A stretch of DNA of 64,000 nt from positions 310,001 to 374,000 of the forward strand of contig CAVPCU010000006.1 in NCBI GenBank assembly GCA_963702575.1. The letters run 5' to 3'. Of this stretch, positions 25,180-33,507 are shown one piece after another (the first letter of the stretch is position 1; every line of letters begins with the position of its first letter). This DNA comes from VRUE01 sp963702575 (lineage in GTDB: Bacteria > Actinomycetota > Thermoleophilia > Solirubrobacterales > 70-9). A program made the position numbers and the translations under genes. The notes under the pieces were generated by a model. It worked only from the letters and a program-made list of their open reading frames with translations. It was not told the origin of the DNA and did not search any database.

Positions 25180-25496
25180 CCGAGCAGCCGCTCGACGAGC
25201 TCGGGCAGTTCGCGGGCCAGGCGGGAGCGGGGCACGGCGAGGTCGATGCCCGCCGTGTCGGCAGCCTGCTTGGTCTCGGCGTTCACGTGGGAGTAGTAGC
25301 CCAGGACCGGAATGTCGAGCTCGGCTAAAGCCTCCGGGCTCTCGGTGTCGAGGTCGGCTACGAGCAGGTCGGCATCGTCCAGCGGGGAGGCGGCGATGGT
25401 GGGGGCGAGGGTCACCTCATGGCCGGCGGCCGTCAGCGTCGCCTCGACCTTGCTGCCCAGCAGCAGGTCCGGGGTGACGGCGAGGACCCGCGCCAC
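25176..25496 (-). CDS. Small receiver-like protein
   Basis: A 106-residue protein with the alternating strand-helix layout of a CheY-like receiver: VLAVTPDLLLGSKVEATLTAAG, then ADLLVADLD, then IPVLGYYSHVN, then a closing helix. An Asp is at the usual phosphorylation position in VADLD, but the acidic pair at the end of strand 1 and the conserved Lys are not evident, so it may be a pseudo-receiver. It is the last gene of a minus-strand group whose members touch one another, and its 3' end overlaps mntH by 4 bp. Confidence 0.65.
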   Translation of the reverse strand: MARVLAVTPDLLLGSKVEATLTAAGHEVTLAPTIAASPLDDADLLVADLDTESPEALAELDIPVLGYYSHVNAETKQAADTAGIDLAVPRSRLARELPELVERLLG

Positions 25497-25880
25497 CTAG
25501 ATCGCGCGGCGCTGGCGGAACTCCTCGCGGACGCTCTCCGGTCGGCCCCACATCTGCACGACCTCGGATCGTCCCTCGCGCACCTCGCGAACCTGCATCT
25601 CGCCCGTGACGCCGTCCTCATCCAGCTTCACCAGCACGCCCAGGACCGTTTCGGGAGCCGCAGCGTGCCCGAAGCTGTGAGCAACGAGCAGCCGCCAGTC
25701 CCAATCCGATTTCGAGTACGGCCGCGCATTGACCCGGCTCAGCGCCACCGCGGTGTCCACGTACTGACCCTCGTCCTCGATTCGCAGATCGAGCTCCAGA
25801 TCCGTCCAATCGGGCGGCAGCGAGTCGAGCACCTGCCTGAAATCACCAGCCAAGCTCACATCGACCAGCGTACCCGTCAC
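25497..25880 (-). CDS. Hypothetical 127-residue protein
   Basis: A compact soluble protein with strand-rich text (DWTDLELDLRIEDEG, DWRLLVAHSFGHAA, VLGVLVKLDEDGVTGEMQVREV) that does not match a family I know. The GTG start overlaps the stop of the substrate-binding protein gene (4 bp), and the next gene starts directly after its stop, so it is translationally coupled on both sides. Confidence 0.65.
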   Translation of the reverse strand: MTGTLVDVSLAGDFRQVLDSLPPDWTDLELDLRIEDEGQYVDTAVALSRVNARPYSKSDWDWRLLVAHSFGHAAAPETVLGVLVKLDEDGVTGEMQVREVREGRSEVVQMWGRPESVREEFRQRRAI

Positions 25881-26836
25881 GGCGTCAGCCTGAAGGCTTC
25901 TTCGACTTTCAGCGGCCGCTTCAGCAGGCCGTGCTGCAGGTCCCAGGCGGCCCAGGCGCGCAGCACTGCCGGATCGAAGGGGGCGGGGTGGAGGTCGGGC
26001 CGAAGCACACGCAGCTGGGCCGCCTGGTCGGCGCGGTCGAGGCTGGGGACGGCGGCGAGCAGGTCGCCGAGAGCGCGCGCCGGATGGCCGGCGGCGAAGC
26101 GGTAGCCGCGGGTCGTCGCCGCGACCATCCCGTCGACCAGCGCGGGCTGCCGTTCGAGCGTCCTGCGCGAGGTGGTCAGGATCAGCTCGGGGTAGGGCGG
26201 GGCGCCGTAGCGGTTGACCTTGAAGATCCGCACCGGGACGCCGCGCCGTTGCAGCTCCACCCCCTCTGCGTTCCAGAAGCCAGTTGCCGCGTCGACCCTG
26301 CCGGCGGCGAGCGAGGAGACGGCGTTGAAGCCGATCGTCACCCGCCTGACTCCAGCCGGGTCGCCGCCGTCGGCGGCGACCTCGGAATCGACCACGGCTT
26401 CGTCGGAGGGCAGCCCGGTGACGCCGACCGTGTGGCCGTCGAGGTCGCGCGGGCGGCGCACCGGCCCGTCGCCTGCGGCGATCACCGCCGCCAGCGGCCG
26501 CTGCACGATCGGCATCAGCCCAACCAGTTCGAGCCCGCGCTCGCGGGCGATCCCGAGGTCGTGGATGTCGAGGATCGCGAACTCGGTTCGGCCTGCGGCG
26601 AGCAGCTTCGGCGCGTCGGTCGATTCGCCCGGCTGGCGCACGGTCAGGTCGATCCCGGCGTCCCTGTAGTAGCCCTGGCGAAGCGCGGCGTAGATGCCGG
26701 AGTGGACGGCGTTGGGGACGAAATCGAGCACCAGCGTCGCGCCCTGGGGCGCGCCCGGTTCAGCGCCGCCCCCGCCACAGCCGGCGACGCCGACGAGCAG
26801 CAGAGCGGCCGCCAGCAGCGCGGCAACTCGTCGCAT
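25877..26836 (-). CDS. NMT1/ThiY-like ABC substrate-binding lipoprotein
   Basis: A 319-residue lipoprotein. The signal peptide ends LLLVGVAGC, and the mature domain resembles NMT1/THI5-like binders: TLVLDFVPNAVHSGIYAALRQG, LLAAGRTEFAILDIHDLG, LDGHTVGVTG and GRVDAATGFWNAEG. Such proteins bind pyrimidine thiamine precursors, sulfonates or related small molecules for ABC importers. No permease or ATPase gene is adjacent; the coupled partners are two unrelated small proteins. The ligand is unknown. Confidence 0.8.
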   Translation of the reverse strand: MRRVAALLAAALLLVGVAGCGGGGAEPGAPQGATLVLDFVPNAVHSGIYAALRQGYYRDAGIDLTVRQPGESTDAPKLLAAGRTEFAILDIHDLGIARERGLELVGLMPIVQRPLAAVIAAGDGPVRRPRDLDGHTVGVTGLPSDEAVVDSEVAADGGDPAGVRRVTIGFNAVSSLAAGRVDAATGFWNAEGVELQRRGVPVRIFKVNRYGAPPYPELILTTSRRTLERQPALVDGMVAATTRGYRFAAGHPARALGDLLAAVPSLDRADQAAQLRVLRPDLHPAPFDPAVLRAWAAWDLQHGLLKRPLKVEEAFRLTP

Positions 26837-26926
26837 TCAACAGGGAAACCTATTCATAAGCCGATCCGGATACACTCCCGCCCCGAAACCGAGTAGGGAT
26901 CACGGGAAACAGAGGAGGCGTAACCA

Positions 26927-27699
26927 GTGCAGGAACGAGGACTTGCGGCATATCTCGCCGAGCTGATCGGCACTTTCTTGCTGGTGTTCTTCATCGCCAG
27001 CGTGGTCGTGCTGTTCGTCGCGACCGGCAACCAGGCCCAGTTCGGCTCCGACTTCGCTGTCGTCGGCCTCGTTCACGCCTTCCTGTTGTTCGGGTTGATC
27101 GTGATGTTCGGCGTCGTCAGCGGCGGGCATTTCAACCCGGCGGTGACGCTCGCGGCCGCGGCGATCCGGCGGATCTCCGTCGTCGACGCGGTGATCTACA
27201 TGCTCGCCCAGTTCTCCGGCGCCGTGCTCGGCGCGCTGCTGGTCAAGGGCCTCCTGCTCGACGAGGGCAGAGCGACCCACTACGGGGCCGCGACGGTCAG
27301 CGGCTTGCTCGGAGGCAACTTCCAGGGGCGATAGTCGAGGCGATCGGCACCTTCTGCCTGGTGCTCGTGATCCTCGCCGCGGTCTACTCGAAGAAGAGCA
27401 TCAAGGACTGGGCGCCGTTGGCGATCGGCACCACGCTGGGCTTCATCGTCATGGTCGGCGGCCCGCTGACCGGCGGCTCCTTCAACCCGGCCCGCTGGTT
27501 CGGCCCCGCCCTGGTCGGCAACGAATGGGGCGGCGTCTGGCCCTACCTCGCCGGCCCGATCGTCGGTTCCCTGCTCGCCGCCGCGGTCTTCAAGTTCGTG
27601 CTCGAGGCCGGCGGCAAGCCGCCGACCGAGTCGCCGGAGCGGATCAAGCCGCCGGCGCCGAAGCCGAGCAGCACGCCGAAACCCAGCACCGGCAGCTGA
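26927..27699 (+). CDS. MIP-family aquaporin, frameshifted
   Basis: Together the two frames give a 250-odd residue channel. The first frame covers helices 1-4 with SGGHFNPAVTL, the first NPA box. It stops at 27334 right after GGNFQG. The second frame resumes IVEAIGTFCLVLVILAAVYS with GGSFNPARWFGPAL, the second NPA box with the selectivity Arg. One G missing from the run at 27326-27329 explains the break. The tail is Pro-rich (PPAPKPSSTPKPS). The GTG start follows AGGAGG at 8 nt. The family moves water or glycerol. Confidence 0.82.
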
Positions 27700-27782
27700 C
27701 TCGATCCCGCTGAGCTTCCACCCCGGGCCGGGACGGCGAGTGGCCGCCTCGGCCCGGGGTCGCTTGCAGTAGCTTGGGCGTC

Positions 27783-30083
27783 GTGCGTCGCGTCACCTTC
27801 TCGCGCAACTACACGCTCTCCCTCTCGCGCACCTGCCAGTGCTACTGCAAGTACTGCGCCTTCGCGACCCACCAAGCGCACCTCCACTCGCCCGAGGAGG
27901 TCGAGCGCCAGCTCGACCAAGCAGAACGGCGCAACGCCAAGGAGCTGCTCGTCCTAACGGGCGAGCGGCCCGAGGTAAACCCTGAGGTTGCTGCACGGCT
28001 GGCCGAGTGGGGCCACGACGATTTCACGTCGTATGTGGTCTGGGCTTGCGAGCGCGCACTGGCGCGCGGCATCCTGCCCCACACCAACATCGGCGTCCTC
28101 GACGAGCGCGATCTCGCTCGCCTGCGCGAGGTAACGGCATCTCAGGGCCTGATGCTGGAGTCGGTGTCGGAGCGCTTGATGGACACCGTCCACGCCGGCT
28201 CTCCGACCAAGCACCCCGCCAAACGGTTGGCAACTATCGAGACCGCAGGGCAGCTGAAAATCCCCTTCACGACCGGAATTTTGGTTGGCATCGGCGAGAG
28301 CCAGCAGGAGCAGCTCGAATCCCTGGAAGCCATCGCGCGGCTGCACCAGCGCTATGGCCACGTCCAAGAGGTGATCCTCCAGAACTTCGTTCCCCACCCG
28401 CGCTACTACGGCGCCGAGGTAGCCGAGATCGCCGATGAGGCGGCTCTCGAGAGGTGGGGAGCCGACGGGGGGCCCTCCACCGGAGGCCGCGCGGGAGGAA
28501 GGGGCGGGGACCCCTCCGCTGGAGACCGTACGTCGGAGGAAGGTGCGGATCGTGGGAGCAGGGCGCACCCAAAGCCTCCGTCGGAGGGGTCCCCGACCCT
28601 TCCGTCGTGGGCGAGCTTCGTGTTCGTCGACGACATCAAGCGACTCATCGCCCAGTGCAGAGAGCTGATGCCGGACGTGGGCATCCAGGTGCCGCCGAAC
28701 CTGTCCGAGTTTTGGCCGGAGCTGGTCGAGGCGGGGGCTACGGATCTGGGCGGGCTGTCGGCGAACGGGGATCACATCTCGCCGGAGGAGCCGTTTCCCA
28801 GCCCGCACGAGGTGCGGAAGGAGCTGGGGCCGCGGGGGTATGCGCTCACCGAGCGGTTGTGCGTCTACCCGCAGTACATGGATGCGGATTGGATGGAGCA
28901 GGGGGTTCTGGACGTCATCAAGCTGAAGTACTGGAGCTTCATTCCGCGGCGGGGGTCCGGGCGGCGCAACGATGAGACGATCGATTCGAAGCTGTCGCCT
29001 CAGGCGATTGCCAAGGGGCGCGAGGGAATCGAGCTCAGCGAGGACGAGCTGACGGCGCTGTTCGCCGAGACGCGGCCCGAGGTAGTCGAGGAGATGCGGG
29101 TGGCAGCGGACGAGCTGCGGGCCGAGCTGGCGGGGGAGAGGGTCACGTTCGTCGTCAACCGGAACATCAACTTCACCAACGTCTGCGTCGTCGGCTGCGC
29201 GTTCTGCGGGTTCGGGCAGGGGCGGCGCTCGCCCGACGCCTACGAGGTCAGCGAGGAGGACTTCGCCGCGCGGGTGCGCGAAGCGGTCGAGTTCGGCGCC
29301 ACCGAGCTCTGCATGCAGGGGGGGATCCATCCGGATCTGACGCTGGAGGAGTACGGGCGCTGGCTGCGGCTGGCCAAGGACGTCGCGCCGCAGCTCCACC
29401 TGCACGCCTACTCGCCGATGGAGGTCCACTACATGTGCGAGCGCTCGGGCAAGGGGCCGGCCGAGGTCTTCGAGTACCTGCTCGAGTGCGGGCTTGGTTC
29501 GACGCCGGGGACCGCGGCAGAGGTGCTCGACGACGGAGTGCGCCAGCGGATCTCGCCGAACAAGCTGCCCGCCGATCGCTGGGTCGAGATCGTCGAAGCC
29601 GCCCACGGCGCCGGCCTGCGCTCGACCTCGACCGTGATGTTCGGCCACATCGAGGAGCCACGCGAGCTGGCGCGTCACATGCGCGTCGTACGCGCGCTGC
29701 AGGAGCGGACCGGCGGCATCACCGAGTTCGTCCCGCTCAGCTTCATCCCCTTCAACACGATGCTCGGCCGCACCCACGGGATCGAGGAGATCTCGATCGA
29801 GGAGAACCTCAAGCACACCGCCGCCTTCCGCCTGGCGCTCGGGCGGACGATCCCCAACCTGCAGGCGAGCTGGGTGAAGATGGGCCTCGAGGGGGCGACC
29901 GAGGCGTTGCGCTGGGGCGTCAACGACCTCGGCGGCACCCTGATGGAGGAGAACATCTCGCGCATGGCCGGCTCCCAGCACGGCGTCCGGCTCGAGCCCG
30001 AGCAGCTGATCGAGGCCGCGCGCGCCGCCGGGCGCGAGCCGGCGCAGCGCACCACTCTCTACGAAGCCATCGAGACCTACTGA
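27783..30083 (+). CDS. fbiC: FO synthase, fused CofG-CofH
   Basis: A 766-residue bifunctional radical-SAM enzyme that makes the deazaflavin FO from tyrosine and the flavin precursor diaminouracil. The CofG half has CQCYCKYC near residue 20 (C-x3-C-x2-C). The CofH half has CVVGCAFC near residue 463. Both hold a 4Fe-4S cluster. Residues of about 226-275 are an in-frame Gly/Ser/Pro-rich insertion not expected in the family and coded by a palindromic element. GTG 27783 was chosen because TAGCTT lies 7 nt upstream; TTG 27774 is the alternative. The other F420 genes lie about 2 kb downstream on the other strand. Confidence 0.93.
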   Translation: MRRVTFSRNYTLSLSRTCQCYCKYCAFATHQAHLHSPEEVERQLDQAERRNAKELLVLTGERPEVNPEVAARLAEWGHDDFTSYVVWACERALARGILPHTNIGVLDERDLARLREVTASQGLMLESVSERLMDTVHAGSPTKHPAKRLATIETAGQLKIPFTTGILVGIGESQQEQLESLEAIARLHQRYGHVQEVILQNFVPHPRYYGAEVAEIADEAALERWGADGGPSTGGRAGGRGGDPSAGDRTSEEGADRGSRAHPKPPSEGSPTLPSWASFVFVDDIKRLIAQCRELMPDVGIQVPPNLSEFWPELVEAGATDLGGLSANGDHISPEEPFPSPHEVRKELGPRGYALTERLCVYPQYMDADWMEQGVLDVIKLKYWSFIPRRGSGRRNDETIDSKLSPQAIAKGREGIELSEDELTALFAETRPEVVEEMRVAADELRAELAGERVTFVVNRNINFTNVCVVGCAFCGFGQGRRSPDAYEVSEEDFAARVREAVEFGATELCMQGGIHPDLTLEEYGRWLRLAKDVAPQLHLHAYSPMEVHYMCERSGKGPAEVFEYLLECGLGSTPGTAAEVLDDGVRQRISPNKLPADRWVEIVEAAHGAGLRSTSTVMFGHIEEPRELARHMRVVRALQERTGGITEFVPLSFIPFNTMLGRTHGIEEISIEENLKHTAAFRLALGRTIPNLQASWVKMGLEGATEALRWGVNDLGGTLMEENISRMAGSQHGVRLEPEQLIEAARAAGREPAQRTTLYEAIETY
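28458..28610. repeat. Palindromic element inserted in frame within fbiC
   Basis: This 150-bp stretch interrupts the CofG domain without breaking the frame. A 14-bp perfect inverted repeat, CGGGGACCCCTCCG (28505-28518) and CGGAGGGGTCCCCG (28582-28595), encloses it, and smaller palindromes such as CCTCCACCGGAGG and CCTCCGTCGGAGG lie inside or beside it. The coded text is low-complexity and disordered. This resembles palindromic elements that invade genes in frame, such as those of Rickettsia. Confidence 0.6.
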
Positions 30084-30086
30084 GCT

Positions 30087-31015
30087 ATGGTTCGACGATC
30101 GCTTCGCGGTCGAACGTCGTAAGGGGAATTTCTCCCGGGCTGGCGATCTTTTCGCTGCTCGCCTTGCTGCTCGCGGTGCTCAGTGCCGTGATGTTCTTTG
30201 CGTGGCACCCTTGGCAGGGTGACACGCTCCCCCCGGCGGTGAGGACCGCGCCAAAGACCGGCGTGGGGTTGGGCGACGGAATGGCCGTCGACGGCGCTCG
30301 CCTGCCCACGCCCGCCGACGCTCGAGTCGCCTCGGCCGAGCGCGGGGCGGCCGCACCCCGGCCGGTGGCGCTCGTCGAACGGCAGGTGCCTGAGCTGGGC
30401 GTCTCGGATGCTCGGCCGGCAAGCCAGACCACATCTGTGACCGCCCCCGAGCGCCCGCCCCCGCAGAGCCCGTCGCCGGCACCCGCGCCGGTGCCGGTTT
30501 CAACCCCCGCGCCCACGCCGATTCCTTCCCCGCAGCCCGTCGACACTGGGGAAACCACGGCTCCGCCCGATCTGAGCACGGCCGTGGTCAAGGTGCCCGT
30601 CCGGGTCGAAAACGCCACCGTCCAGATCTGCGACAGCCACGAATACGCCCTCACCTTTTCGGTCTACCGTGAAGGCATGGTCTTCGCCCCGTCCGGAGAT
30701 GAGAACTCGGTCGTGCGCGTGGTCGACGGCGACACGGTGATCGCCGAAAGCTTCCTGGAGGCGCTCTCGGAATCCACATGGCATGAGATCGAGGTCGATT
30801 TCGCGGCATCGAACGACTCGGAAGGCTTCTCCGCGATCTACCTCGACGGCGAACCGATCGCGCTCGCCGCCGGGGTCGGCCTGATTCCGTCGGGGAGCGA
30901 CTGCGCACCGCTGGAAGTCGGCCTTTTCCGCGACGGTCAGCCTGTCCAGGAAAGCTCGGAATTTCGTATCGCCGGGCTGGAATTCAGCGACGCGCAGGAA
31001 TCGGCGCTGCCCTGA
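30087..31015 (+). CDS. Membrane-anchored extracellular protein, probable frameshift at the 5' end
   Basis: The main frame codes a membrane helix (LAIFSLLALLLAVLSAVMFFAW), a long Pro/Ala-rich linker (PAPAPVPVSTPAPTPIPSP) and a C-terminal beta domain (STWHEIEVDFAAS, GFSAIYLDGEPIAL). This domain recalls the lyase-like jelly rolls at 3705-5929. No usual start codon opens this frame before the helix. ATG 30087 in another frame gives MVRRSLRGRTS and then a stop. Adding one base at about 30118-30121 joins the two into a normal basic signal-anchor N-terminus. It may therefore be a sequencing error. The gene lies 3 bp after fbiC but seems functionally unrelated. Confidence 0.6.
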
Positions 31016-31019
31016 TCCG

Positions 31020-32024
31020 ATGCGGGCGATGGTCCTCGAGCGGCAGCTCCAGCCGCTCCGGCCTGCCGAGCTGTCCGACCCCGAGCCGGGTCCCGGGCAG
31101 CTGCTGATCTCGGTCTCGGCCTGCGGCGTCTGCCGCACCGACCTGCACATCGTCGACGGCGACCTGACCGAGCCGAAGCTTCCGCTCGTTCCCGGCCACC
31201 AGATCGTCGGCACGGTGGTCGGCGCGGGCGAGAGGGCGGAGCGCTACGCGACCGGCGAGCGCGTCGGCGTCCCCTGGCTCGGTTGGACCTGCGGCGAGTG
31301 CCGCCACTGCCGCAGCGGCCGCGAGAACCTCTGCGACCGCGCCCGCTTCACCGGCTACGACCTCGACGGCGGCTATGCCGAGCTGGCGGTCGCCGACGAG
31401 CGCTTCTGCTTCCCGCTCCCGGCGAACATGTCCGACGAGGGGGCGGCGCCGCTGCTCTGCGCCGGCCTGATCGGCTACCGGGCGCTGCGGCTCCTCGGCG
31501 ACGCTGAGCGAGTCGGCCTCTACGGATTCGGCGCCTCCGCTCACATCCTCTGCCAGGTCGCGGCGCACCAGGGCCGCCGGGTCTTCGCCTTCACCCGCGA
31601 GGGCGACGAGGAGGGGCAGGCATTCGCCCGCGAGCTGGGCGCCGAGTGGGCGGGTTCCTCGGCGGAGGCGCCGCCCGAGGAGCTCGACGGGGCGATCGTC
31701 TTCGCCCCGGTCGGGGCGCTGATGCCGGCGGCGCTGCGGGTCAGCGCCAAGGGCGCGCGGGTCATCAGCGCCGGTATCCACATGAGCGACATCCCCGCCT
31801 TCCCCTACGAGATCCTCTGGGGCGAGCGGTCGCTCGGCTCGGTCGCCAACCTGACTCGGCGCGACGGCGAGGAGCTCCTCGCTCTGGCGCCGCGGGTCCC
31901 CGTCCGCACCGAGGTCGAGGTCCACCCGCTCGAGGCCGCGAACGAGGCCCTCGACTCGATCCGCAACGGCGCCTTGCGTGGGGCGGCTGTGCTTCGGGTG
32001 CGTCCCGGCAGGGGTTCCGCTTAA
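31020..32024 (+). CDS. Zinc-dependent alcohol dehydrogenase (AdhA-like)
   Basis: A 334-residue medium-chain dehydrogenase. CGVCRTDLHIVDG carries the catalytic-zinc Cys, PGHQIVGTV the His-Gln region, and CGECRHCRSGRENLC the four Cys of the structural zinc. The nucleotide-binding loop reads LYGFGASAHI, without the usual fully glycine-rich pattern. The family oxidises alcohols or reduces aldehydes with NAD(P). It starts 4 bp after the previous stop. Nothing in the sequence fixes the substrate, and F420 use is not expected for this family. Confidence 0.87.
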   Translation: MRAMVLERQLQPLRPAELSDPEPGPGQLLISVSACGVCRTDLHIVDGDLTEPKLPLVPGHQIVGTVVGAGERAERYATGERVGVPWLGWTCGECRHCRSGRENLCDRARFTGYDLDGGYAELAVADERFCFPLPANMSDEGAAPLLCAGLIGYRALRLLGDAERVGLYGFGASAHILCQVAAHQGRRVFAFTREGDEEGQAFARELGAEWAGSSAEAPPEELDGAIVFAPVGALMPAALRVSAKGARVISAGIHMSDIPAFPYEILWGERSLGSVANLTRRDGEELLALAPRVPVRTEVEVHPLEAANEALDSIRNGALRGAAVLRVRPGRGSA

Positions 32025-32100
32025 CTTTTTTGCGAGGTCGCGGCCCTGCGGGCCGCGCCTGGATCACGCAAAAAAGTACAAGACGCTTCACCCCTGCCGG
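32005..32100. terminator. Nested bidirectional terminator
   Basis: Three nested inverted repeats lie between convergent genes: CCGGCAGGGGT (32005-32015) with ACCCCTGCCGG (32090-32100), ACTTTTTTGCG (32024-32034) with CGCAAAAAAGT (32067-32077), and the GC-rich hairpin GCGGCCC-TGC-GGGCCGC (32040-32056). The A/T runs flanking a GC stem give a U-tract in both directions, which serves the dehydrogenase on the plus strand and cofE on the minus strand. Confidence 0.75.
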
Positions 32101-32113
32101 TACGCACCCGACG

Positions 32114-32869
32114 TCAGCGGAACAGGTCCTCGTGCTTGGGGCGGCGGAGGGAGGCCGCGCCGGGGCCGTCCTCGGGGGTGACGTGGCGCTCGAGGCCGCG
32201 GACGATGACGGCCGGGATCCTGCTGTCCTTGTCTCTGACCAGGTCGGCTGCTGCGGCGGCCTCGTCGGCTACGGCGATCAGGGTCGCTTCCAGCTTGTGA
32301 CCGGCGGTGTCGGTGCGGCCGCGCCAGTCGTCCAGTGGCGAGAGGCCGGCGCAGCCGATCGCCACGTCGGCCTGGCCCAGGCGCCAGGCGCGGCCGAAGC
32401 TGTCGGCGACGACGACCGCCACCGAGGCCCCGCTCGCCGCGCCGATCTCGCCGCGGATGCGGCGCGCCGAGGCGTCCGGGTCCTCGGGCAGCAGCGCGAC
32501 GGTGCCCTCCTCCGGCAGGTTCGAGCTGTCGATGCCGGCGTTGGCGCAGACGAAGCCGTGATGCGTCTCGACGATCAGCACGCCCCGCTCGGCCCGCAGC
32601 ACCTCGCGGCTCTCTTCGAGAATCAACTCGACCAGGGCCGGCTCCTTGCCGAGCACGGCGGCGAGACGGCGCGCCTCCGCGCCCGGGATCTCGGCCGCCA
32701 GCCGCCGGACGCGCCCCTCGGCCTTGGAGACGATCTTCTGCGAGACGACGACGACGTCGCCATCGCCCAGCTCGGCCCGCGCGGCGATCTCGGCGCCGAC
32801 CGACATCCCCTCGGCGAACTCGGGCAGGCCGTCGACCGGCAGGACCCGCAGTTCCCGGCTCGCACTCAC
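32114..32869 (-). CDS. cofE: Coenzyme F420-0:L-glutamate ligase
   Basis: A 251-residue CofE protein that adds glutamates to F420-0 with GTP. Recognisable segments are VVVVSQKIVSKAEGRVRRL, LIVETHHGFVCANAGIDSSN, SVAVVVADSFGRAWRLGQ and DVAIGCAGLSPLDDWRGR. The GTG start overlaps the cofC stop (GTGA). Mycobacterial FbiB carries an extra C-terminal FMN domain of about 200 residues that reduces dehydro-F420-0. That domain is absent here, as in archaeal CofE, so either the reduction is done elsewhere or the pathway uses 2-phospholactate. Confidence 0.92.
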   Translation of the reverse strand: MSASRELRVLPVDGLPEFAEGMSVGAEIAARAELGDGDVVVVSQKIVSKAEGRVRRLAAEIPGAEARRLAAVLGKEPALVELILEESREVLRAERGVLIVETHHGFVCANAGIDSSNLPEEGTVALLPEDPDASARRIRGEIGAASGASVAVVVADSFGRAWRLGQADVAIGCAGLSPLDDWRGRTDTAGHKLEATLIAVADEAAAAADLVRDKDSRIPAVIVRGLERHVTPEDGPGAASLRRPKHEDLFR

Positions 32870-33507
32870 AGGCCGAGCGCCTTCGCCGTCCGCCGAGCGC
32901 CGCCCCGGGTCGCCTCGAGCACCCGCGTGAGGGCGACGACGTCGGCGGGGGTGTCGAGGTCCAGGGCGAGCGTGGGCAGCTCCTCGACCCCGAAGGGGAT
33001 GCCGGCCTCGCGCGCCGCCGCCACATGACGGGCGCAGCTTCCCTCGCCGAAGGCGGGGACGATGGCGCCGGGCGGCTTCAGGGCGAGCGCGTTGGTCCCG
33101 GTCCCGTGGCGGTCGGGCACGATCGCCACGTACTCGGCGGGAAGGCCGGTGAGCAGCCGGTCGAGCTCGCGCGGCTCGAGCAGCGGGCAGTCGCCGGGTA
33201 GGAGGACGGCGCAATCGGCGCCCTCGGCCTCGGCTCGCGCGATCCCAGCCAGCGCCGCGGCGACGTGCCCCTCGTCGGCCCGGTCGGGGACGACGACGGC
33301 ACCCGTGGCGGCGGCGATCTCCTGCGCGAGCGGATCGCCGCTGACGACGATCGTCTGTTCGACCGAGCGTGCCGCGCCGATCGCCTCGAGCACGTCCCCG
33401 AGCATCGCTGCCGCCAGCGCTTCGCGGCGCTCGTCGTCGATTCCCGCGGCGAGCCGCTGCTTGGCCGCGGCGAAGCGCTTGACCGGCAGGACCGCGATCG
33501 TCCTCAC
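32866..33507 (-). CDS. cofC: Phospholactate/PEP guanylyltransferase CofC (FbiD)
   Basis: A 213-residue nucleotidyltransferase-fold protein starting TIAVLPVKRFAAAKQRLA, the family nucleotide-binding opening. It also has LLPGDCPLLEPREL for metal and GTP binding, and a DRHGTGTNALALKPP loop. It activates 2-phospho-L-lactate or phosphoenolpyruvate with GTP, giving the substrate of CofD. It overlaps cofD and cofE by 4 bp on each side, so the three are made together. Confidence 0.92.
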   Translation of the reverse strand: MRTIAVLPVKRFAAAKQRLAAGIDDERREALAAAMLGDVLEAIGAARSVEQTIVVSGDPLAQEIAAATGAVVVPDRADEGHVAAALAGIARAEAEGADCAVLLPGDCPLLEPRELDRLLTGLPAEYVAIVPDRHGTGTNALALKPPGAIVPAFGEGSCARHVAAAREAGIPFGVEELPTLALDLDTPADVVALTRVLEATRGGARRTAKALGL

